This document shows, piece by piece, positions 58,261 to 64,000 of a stretch of 64,000 nt of DNA. The notes under the pieces were generated by a model. It was not told where the DNA came from. It was given only the letters and a program-made list of their open reading frames with translations, and did no database searches. The stretch is from positions 1 to 64,000 of the forward strand of contig JAHZHC010000019.1 of the NCBI GenBank assembly GCA_019420505.1. Direction: 5' to 3'. Source of the DNA: Ruminococcus sp. (GTDB lineage: Bacteria; Bacillota; Clostridia; Oscillospirales; Ruminococcaceae). Each line of letters begins with the position of its first letter. Position 1 is the stretch's first letter. Both the position numbers and the translations under genes were made by a program.

Positions 58261-59916
58261 ATGAAAGAATTTTACAAAAGATTTGTAAACGAGCAATTTG
58301 ACAGCAATGGAAATTTAGTTAAATTTGAACTTGACCTTAAGGACAATTTTAATTTTTCCTATGATGTTATTGATGAGCTGGCTGAACTTAAACCTGATAA
58401 AAAGGCAATCCTTTGGGTTAATGAAAAGGGCGAGGAACATTCGTTTACATTCAGAGATCTGAAAGAGAAAAGCAATCAGGTTGCCAACATGATGCTTGAC
58501 CACGGCGTAAAAAAGGGAGATATGGTTATGTCTGTTCTAAAGCGCCACTATGAATATTGGTTTCTGGCTTATGGATTGATGAAAATCGGAGCAATTCTGA
58601 TTCCTGCAACAAATCAGCTTATGAAGAAGGATTTCACATATCGTTTCAAAGCGGCTGATGTCAAGTATATTGTTGCAACGGGTGAGGATAAGGTTTCTGA
58701 GCATATCGACAGCGCTCTTGAAGAATATGACGGAATGATTGAAAAATTCATTACTCATGGCAGTGTTGACGGCTGGACAGATTTTTTAAGTGAAATTAAT
58801 AAATATCCTAAAACACTTGAAAGAATTGAAACTCATGTTGACGAACCGATGCTTCTGTATTTTAGTTCGGGAACTACGGGTTATCCTAAAATGGTCCTGC
58901 ACAGATATTCTCTTGCAGCGGCTCATATTATTACCGCAAAGCATTGGCATCATCTTGATGAAAATTCACTTCATCTTACAATTTCAGAAAGCGGTTGGGC
59001 AAAATGTGCATGGGGAAAAATGTTCGGCCAGTTTATTTGCGGTGCAACAACGTTTATTTATGATTTTGACCGTTTTATACCTGCAAATGTTCTTAAAATA
59101 ATACAGGACTACAAGCTGACTTCATTCTGTGCTCCTCCGACAATGTATAGATTTTTTATTAAAGAAGGCCTTGAAAATTATGATTTGTCTTCACTTAAAT
59201 ACAGCTGCATAGCAGGAGAAGCCCTTAACCCCGAAGTATATAATAAATGGTATGAATACACAGGACTTAAATTAATGGAAGGCTTCGGCCAGACCGAAAC
59301 TGCCGTTATTGTCGGAAATCTTTATGGCATGGAGCCTAAGCCGGGTTCAATGGGAAAACCTACTCCGTTATATAATGTTGAGATTGTCAATGAAAAAGGA
59401 GAACCGGTTAAAACAGGAGAAACAGGCGAAATTGTTATTTTTGCCGAACGGGGAAAACATCCTGCACTTTTCAAAGAATACTACAGAAATCCAGCTGAAA
59501 ATAATCATGCATGGCGTTTGGGCATGTATCACACAGGAGATACTGCATATAAGGATGACGACGGGTATTACTGGTATGTGGGAAGAACTGATGACCTGAT
59601 TAAAGCATCCGGTTATCGAATCGGACCTTTTGAAATAGAAAGTATTCTAATGGAACATCCGTCTGTGCTTGAATGTGCTATTACAGCCGCAGATGATCCG
59701 ATAAGAGGAAAGGTCGTAAAGGCAACTATTGTTCTGACTAAAGACTATAAGGATAAAGCAGGTGACGCTTTGGTAAAAGAATTACAATCATATGTAAAGA
59801 AATCAACTGCTCCTTACAAATATCCGAGAATTGTAGAATTTGTGGATGAGCTTCCTAAAACAATCAGCGGAAAAATCAGACGTGTTGAGATAAGAGAAAA
59901 CGATTCAAAAAAATAA
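58261..59916 (+). CDS. AMP-forming acyl-CoA synthetase (medium/branched-chain type)
   Basis: A 551-residue ANL-superfamily enzyme that activates a carboxylic acid through an acyl-AMP to acyl-CoA. Motifs: LYFSSGTTGYPKMVLHRYS (P-loop), LMEGFGQTETAVIVG, MYHTGDTAYKDDDGYYWYVG, RTDDLIKASGYRIGPFEIES (hinge) and PKTISGKIRRVEIRE with the adenylation Lys. The N-terminal part resembles the MACS/AcsM branch more than acetyl-CoA synthetase Acs. Substrates such as short- or branched-chain fatty acids are likely, but not shown. It is followed by a terminator. Confidence 0.88.
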   Translation: MKEFYKRFVNEQFDSNGNLVKFELDLKDNFNFSYDVIDELAELKPDKKAILWVNEKGEEHSFTFRDLKEKSNQVANMMLDHGVKKGDMVMSVLKRHYEYWFLAYGLMKIGAILIPATNQLMKKDFTYRFKAADVKYIVATGEDKVSEHIDSALEEYDGMIEKFITHGSVDGWTDFLSEINKYPKTLERIETHVDEPMLLYFSSGTTGYPKMVLHRYSLAAAHIITAKHWHHLDENSLHLTISESGWAKCAWGKMFGQFICGATTFIYDFDRFIPANVLKIIQDYKLTSFCAPPTMYRFFIKEGLENYDLSSLKYSCIAGEALNPEVYNKWYEYTGLKLMEGFGQTETAVIVGNLYGMEPKPGSMGKPTPLYNVEIVNEKGEPVKTGETGEIVIFAERGKHPALFKEYYRNPAENNHAWRLGMYHTGDTAYKDDDGYYWYVGRTDDLIKASGYRIGPFEIESILMEHPSVLECAITAADDPIRGKVVKATIVLTKDYKDKAGDALVKELQSYVKKSTAPYKYPRIVEFVDELPKTISGKIRRVEIRENDSKK

Positions 59917-59923
59917 TTTTCAA

Positions 59924-59958
59924 CAGGACTGACAGATTTTGTTCAGTCCTGTTTTTTA
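59924..59958 (+). terminator. Terminator of the acyl-CoA synthetase gene
   Basis: AACAGGACTGA, loop, TTCAGTCCTGTT then TTTTAA. Confidence 0.85.
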
Positions 59959-59985
59959 ACTTTTATATGATATTGAGGTGACCAT

Positions 59986-60606
59986 ATGCTTCTGTATGAA
60001 TATCCGCCAAAGCTTGACGTTCACGGAAAACAGAAAAAAGCTATACATGATTTGAACGAACACCATAAAATGCGCAGAAACATGTTTAAAAACCTTATTC
60101 TTGCCGGTATTATTTTTGTTATAGGATTTTTTGTGAATGTAATTATTATTAAGGTTTTGTTATGGATAATCGCTCTCGGAAATGCTCTGACCGGTCTTTT
60201 ACTTTATAATGTATCTGCACTTTCAAGAGACACCAGTCTTTATACAAGGATTTATGATGACAGACTCGAACACTGTCAAGGCAATGCTATATCAAAAAAG
60301 CACACTAACGTCATATTATATTATTCTGATATTACAAAATCATATCAGAATAACCATGGGGATCTAATTGTGCATTTGAAAGACGGATTTAAAAGCACTG
60401 CTGAAACAAAGACAAAAAAAAGCAAAGAAAACGCTGTAACAGAAAATAATATACTTAAACTGAAATTTCAGGACACAAAAGCAAAATTGTATCTAATTGA
60501 TAACTTATATGAAAAAATAAAGTATCCTCATAAGGAATATAATATTATTGATGATGAACAAGATGAGGACGATAAATGGGATCCGCTTCACAAGCATGGG
60601 CTATAA
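59986..60606 (+). CDS. Two-pass membrane protein of unknown function
   Basis: A 206-residue protein. A cytoplasmic N-terminal part (KLDVHGKQKKAIHDLNEHHK) is followed by two adjacent membrane helices (about 34-75: NLILAGIIFVIGFFVNVIII and LLWIIALGNALTGLLLYNV) and a C-terminal soluble domain with a beta pattern like PH-type/YcxB domains (RIYDDRLEHCQGNAISKKHT, ILYYSDITKSYQNNHGDLIV). It is preceded by GAGGTGACC and its end is close to the pheS T-box. I cannot assign a family with confidence. Confidence 0.65.
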   Translation: MLLYEYPPKLDVHGKQKKAIHDLNEHHKMRRNMFKNLILAGIIFVIGFFVNVIIIKVLLWIIALGNALTGLLLYNVSALSRDTSLYTRIYDDRLEHCQGNAISKKHTNVILYYSDITKSYQNNHGDLIVHLKDGFKSTAETKTKKSKENAVTENNILKLKFQDTKAKLYLIDNLYEKIKYPHKEYNIIDDEQDEDDKWDPLHKHGL

Positions 60607-60630
60607 ATGTAAACTTTTTGTTAACCGCTC

Positions 60631-60659
60631 TTGAAATTGAATAATAAATATGTTATAAT
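60631..60659 (+). promoter_or_regulatory. pheST promoter
   Basis: TTGAAA (60631-60636), 17 bases, TATAAT (60654-60659), within 15 bases of the T-box start. Confidence 0.8.
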
Positions 60660-60671
60660 TTAGTTAAACAC

Positions 60672-60920
60672 TATGACCAAGAGAGTAAGCAGCTCACATG
60701 ATTTCCAGAGAAAAAGGCAGCGTATTCCTATACGTTTTCTGAAAGCCGTTTTATTTCAAATGCTGCTGAAGTTCACTTGCGAGTGGTTGTACTGAAATAA
60801 TAAGTAAGTGCAAACGTAAATCTGCGTTAAGGATGCGGGAGTGATGGCTCTCTGACTAATAAGGTGGTTAAAGCAAGATTTTGTCTTGTCCTGATTAGTT
60901 CAGGACAGGGCTTTTTTTAT
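60672..60920 (+). promoter_or_regulatory. Phenylalanine T-box leader
   Basis: A T-box regulating pheST. Near the 5' end is AAGAGAGTAAGCAG (stem I start); the specifier region reads GAAGTTCACTTG (about 60762), giving the Phe codon TTC; the T-box itself is AAGGTGGTTAAAGC (60861-60874), whose TGGT pairs with an uncharged ACCA 3' end. A terminator hairpin TGTCCTGA/TTCAGGACA with GGCTTTTTTT follows at about 60893-60918. Uncharged tRNA-Phe should prevent termination. Confidence 0.9.
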
Positions 60921-60950
60921 GGCAAAACATACGAAAGGATTGAATTAATA

Positions 60951-61970
60951 ATGAAAGAACAGCTTAAAAGTATTGAGATCCGTGCTAAGGAAGAGCTTAA
61001 GAAAATTTCAGACCCTAAGCTTTTAGAGGATTTCAGAGTCAGATTTTTAGGCAAGAAAAGTGAAATTTCATCTATTTTAAAACAAATGGGTAAGCTTTCT
61101 CCTGAAGAAAGACCTGTTATGGGACAGCTCGCTAACAGTATTCGCTCAGATATTGAAAATGCTATTGCTGAAAGAAGCAGCGCTCTTAAATCCGAAATGG
61201 CAAAGTTACGGCTTGCAGAAGAAACAATTGATGTAACTCTGCCGGGAACTGCACAAAAAATCGGAAGACCTCACCCACTAAATGCAGTACTTGAAGAAGT
61301 GGAAGAAGTATTCTTAGGAATGGGATTTGACATTGTTGAAGGACCTGAGGTTGAAACTGATCATTACTGCTTTGAAGCACTTAACATGCCGAAGCATCAT
61401 CCTGCAAGGGATACTCAGGATACTTTCTATATTAATGATAATGTTGTACTCAGGACCCAGACTTCCAGCGTTCAGATAAGAACAATGGAAAAGATGAAAC
61501 CGCCTATCAGAATCATTTCCCCGGGCCGTGTTTATCGTTCTGATGCTGTTGACGCAACTCATTCACCATTATTCCATCAAATTGAGGGACTTGTAATAGA
61601 TAAAGGAATTACTATGAGTGACTTGAAAGGTACACTTGAACTTCTCATGAAACGGCTTTACGGTGAAAATGCAAAAATCAGATTAAGACCTCACCACTTC
61701 CCTTACACAGAGCCATCTGCCGAAGTTGATCTTATGTGTTTCAACTGCCAAGGTAAAGGCTGTTCAATGTGCAAGGGCGAAGGTTATGTTGAACTTCTGG
61801 GTTCAGGTATGGTTCACCCAAAGGTTCTTGAAGGCTGCGGAATAGACCCTGAAATTTACAGCGGTTTTGCTTTCGGAATCGGTCTTGAAAGAATAACTAT
61901 GGGAAGATACAGCATTAATGATATGCGTCTGCTTTATGAAAACGATATGAGATTCTTAGGTCAGTTTTAA
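60951..61970 (+). CDS. pheS: Phenylalanyl-tRNA synthetase alpha subunit
   Basis: A 339-residue class II synthetase subunit. The N-terminal coiled coil ([20 protein letters not shown]) binds tRNA, then motifs [52 protein letters not shown] (motif 2) and [20 protein letters not shown] (motif 3). The segment [20 protein letters not shown] is a Cys-rich insertion that may bind zinc, as seen in some bacterial PheS. Start ATG 60951 is downstream of the T-box terminator, with AAAGGA upstream; the frame from 60864 is rejected. Confidence 0.96.
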   Translation: MKEQLKSIEIRAKEELKKISDPKLLEDFRVRFLGKKSEISSILKQMGKLSPEERPVMGQLANSIRSDIENAIAERSSALKSEMAKLRLAEETIDVTLPGTAQKIGRPHPLNAVLEEVEEVFLGMGFDIVEGPEVETDHYCFEALNMPKHHPARDTQDTFYINDNVVLRTQTSSVQIRTMEKMKPPIRIISPGRVYRSDAVDATHSPLFHQIEGLVIDKGITMSDLKGTLELLMKRLYGENAKIRLRPHHFPYTEPSAEVDLMCFNCQGKGCSMCKGEGYVELLGSGMVHPKVLEGCGIDPEIYSGFAFGIGLERITMGRYSINDMRLLYENDMRFLGQF

Positions 61971-61991
61971 TTATTGGGGAGGTATTGAATT

Positions 61992-64000
61992 ATGGATTTG
62001 TCAATGAAATGGCTTGCAGATTATGTAGACTGCAATTGTGATATAAAAACATTTTGTGCCGATATGACAATGTCGGGTTCAAAGGTGGAATGCTATGAAC
62101 ATGAGGGCGACTATCTTTCAAATGTAGTTGTAGGTAAGATTCTTTCTGTTATACCGCATCCTGATTCAGATCATATGGTTATTACTCAGGTGGACGTAGG
62201 CGAAGATGAAGCTGTTCAGATTGTAACGGGCGCTCAAAATGTAAAAGAAGGCGATTTTGTTCCTGTGGCTAAACACAAATCAACTGTTCTTCATGACGGA
62301 AAGCCTGTAAAGATTACCAAAGGAAAGCTCAGAGGTGTTGCATCAAACGGAATGCTTTGCTCTCTCGGTGAACTTGGACTTACAGTAAATGATTTTCCTT
62401 ATGCAATTGAAGACGGCATATTTATTCTTGGAGATGACTGCGACAAGACTATAGGCTTGGATATAAAAAAAGCTATTGGCTTTGATGATACAAAGGTTGA
62501 ATTTGAAATTACTTCAAACAGACCTGATTGTATGTCTGTAATCGGACTTGCCCGTGAAGCTGCTGCCACTTTCAATGTGCCCCTTAATGTTAATAAACCT
62601 GAATTTAAAGGGATAGACGGTAATATTAATGATATACTTTCAGTTAAGGTTGAAAATAAAGAGCTTTGCCCGAGATACATGGCAGGTATAGTGAAGAATG
62701 TCAGAATTAAATCTTCGCCACGCTGGCTAAGGGAAAGACTCCGTGCCTGCGGAGTTCGTCCGATCAACAATTTTGTCGATATCACAAATTTTGTTATGCT
62801 TGAATACGGTCATCCGATGCATGCATTTGATTTACGTTATGTTGACGACGCTTCAATAATTATAAGAAATGCAAAACCAAAAGAGAAAATTACTACTCTT
62901 GACGGAATTGAACGTGAGCTCTCTGAAGAAATGCTTGTAATTGCTGATGCAAATAAGCCTGTGGCTGTTGCAGGAGTTATGGGCGGAGAATACAGCGGTA
63001 TTATGGATGATACAACCACTGTAGTATTTGAATCTGCCTGCTTTGACGGCGCTTCTGTAAGAACTACAGCTAAAAAGCTCGGTATGAGAACTGAGGCTTC
63101 ATCACGATATGAAAAAGGTCTTAATCCTAACAACTCATATGACGCTTTAATGAGAGCTTTTCAGCTTGTTGAAGAACTTGACGCAGGAGATGTAATTAAA
63201 ACATTTATTGACGCTGATAACTGTGATAAGGAACACAAAACAGTTGATTTTGACGCTCAATGGATCAACAGCTTCCTTGGAACAGACATTTCAGAAAGCC
63301 AAATGATTGAATATCTTACCCGACTTGGATTTGAGGTAAAGGACGGAAAGGTTGTTTCGCCTTATTACAGAATTGATATTGAATGCAAGGCTGATATCGC
63401 TGAAGAAATCGCAAGAATATATGGATATAACAATATACCAAGCACAATTATCAGCGGAGTAGCTCAGGCTCAGAGAACACCTAAACAAAAATTTGAAAAG
63501 AAGATCAAAAACGCTATGTTATCAATGGGAGTTAATGAAATTTCAACATTCTCATTTATTTCTCCAAAATATTTTGACAAAATAAATCTTCCAAAGGATT
63601 CAAAGCTTAGAAACACTGTTACAATCACTAATCCTCTCGGTGAAGATACAAGCGTTATGAGAACCACAATATTACCGTCAATCTGCGAAGTTCTATCAAG
63701 AAACTACAATTTCAGAAATTCTGAATGTGCTGTATTTGAACTTGGCAATGAATATATTCCGGTTGAGGGTGAAATACTTCCTGTTGAACCGCTGAGATTA
63801 GGAATTGGAATGTACAATACTGACAACAGCATTGATTTTTATGCACTTAAAGGAATTATCGAAGGAATACTTGATAAAGCCGGTATTGCTGAATTTGATA
63901 TTGAACGTGCTGAAGCAGGAAGCGGATTTGATGAAATATCAGCATTCCATCCGGGAAGAGTTGCTGTTATTAAGATTGACAATAAAGAGATCGGTATTTT
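61992..64000 (+). CDS. pheT: Phenylalanyl-tRNA synthetase beta subunit (partial, 3' end outside window)
   Basis: The frame is open from ATG 61992 (GGGGAGG upstream) to the window edge, 669 codons of an expected roughly 800. It starts MDLSMKWLADYVDCNCDIKT. The EMAP-type tRNA-binding domain follows (VVGKILSVIPHPDSDHMVIT and QVDVGEDEAVQIVTGAQNVK), then EFEITSNRPDCMSVIGLARE, the B3/B4 editing domain (NNFVDITNFVMLEYGHPMHA), B5 and the start of the catalytic-like core (ISEFNEIS-type block). It is 21 bases after pheS. Confidence 0.95.
   Translation, partial: MDLSMKWLADYVDCNCDIKTFCADMTMSGSKVECYEHEGDYLSNVVVGKILSVIPHPDSDHMVITQVDVGEDEAVQIVTGAQNVKEGDFVPVAKHKSTVLHDGKPVKITKGKLRGVASNGMLCSLGELGLTVNDFPYAIEDGIFILGDDCDKTIGLDIKKAIGFDDTKVEFEITSNRPDCMSVIGLAREAAATFNVPLNVNKPEFKGIDGNINDILSVKVENKELCPRYMAGIVKNVRIKSSPRWLRERLRACGVRPINNFVDITNFVMLEYGHPMHAFDLRYVDDASIIIRNAKPKEKITTLDGIERELSEEMLVIADANKPVAVAGVMGGEYSGIMDDTTTVVFESACFDGASVRTTAKKLGMRTEASSRYEKGLNPNNSYDALMRAFQLVEELDAGDVIKTFIDADNCDKEHKTVDFDAQWINSFLGTDISESQMIEYLTRLGFEVKDGKVVSPYYRIDIECKADIAEEIARIYGYNNIPSTIISGVAQAQRTPKQKFEKKIKNAMLSMGVNEISTFSFISPKYFDKINLPKDSKLRNTVTITNPLGEDTSVMRTTILPSICEVLSRNYNFRNSECAVFELGNEYIPVEGEILPVEPLRLGIGMYNTDNSIDFYALKGIIEGILDKAGIAEFDIERAEAGSGFDEISAFHPGRVAVIKIDNKEIGI

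Overview
The window looks like a chromosome segment of a low-GC, anaerobic, spore-forming Clostridia bacterium, most likely in or near Ruminococcus/Oscillospiraceae. The clues are AT-rich DNA, strong AAAGGAGG-type ribosome binding sites, near-consensus sigma-A promoters (many are TTGACA-N17-TATAAT), T-box and lysine-riboswitch control, [FeFe]-hydrogenase maturases, a Spo0A relative, a YlmC/YmxH sporulation protein and ROK sugar kinase. The genus is inference from gene content; no rRNA is present.

Positions 1 to about 8260 are accessory DNA: the right end of an integrated element (prophage-like or integrative element) whose tyrosine integrase (7079-8215) lies next to the 3' end of the tmRNA gene. 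It carries small phage-like genes (one with DUF7666-like sequence and 27-bp repeats), three XRE-type regulators including a divergent pair with a shared operator motif, a cargo cluster of zinc-ribbon/membrane proteins (one frameshifted at an A-run), and two promoter-hairpin cassettes predicted to make short minus-strand RNAs. The left end of the element lies outside the window.

From 8267 onward the DNA is mostly core genome: ssrA-smpB; a polysaccharide deacetylase; a plus-strand run manA, zinc-ribbon protein, ROK glucokinase, ilvD, pyrC, pyrF, pyrK, pyrD; a minus-strand hydrogenase-maturation operon (TM1266-like regulator, hydE, hydG, ArsC/Spx-like protein) behind a leader with a tandemly repeated RNA element and a terminator; then spo0A-like, ylmC/ymxH, rpsB and tsf; a stomatin/NfeD pair; pyrB fused to a PyrI-like zinc domain; rnmV-holA-comEC; a tRNA-His/Arg/Gly cluster; and a set of membrane, DnaJ and DUF5685 genes.

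Positions 35682-42345 hold the least familiar system: two tandem copies of [small exported protein + two FtsX-like permeases] sharing one ATPase, with about 200 bp of near-identical promoter and signal-peptide DNA in front of two very different mature proteins. I regard it as the best candidate for an undescribed system; an exported peptide/bacteriocin-and-immunity or cell-envelope role is only inference.

The remainder is core metabolism: gltB-gltD (glutamate synthase), a DUF2935 protein, a sugar O-acetyltransferase, asd-dapA-dapB under a lysine riboswitch, queA-PAS-tgt-mntP (queuosine tRNA modification plus Mn efflux), a HAD phosphatase, an acyl-CoA synthetase, a small membrane protein, and pheS-pheT under a phenylalanine T-box. 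pheT runs off the right edge.
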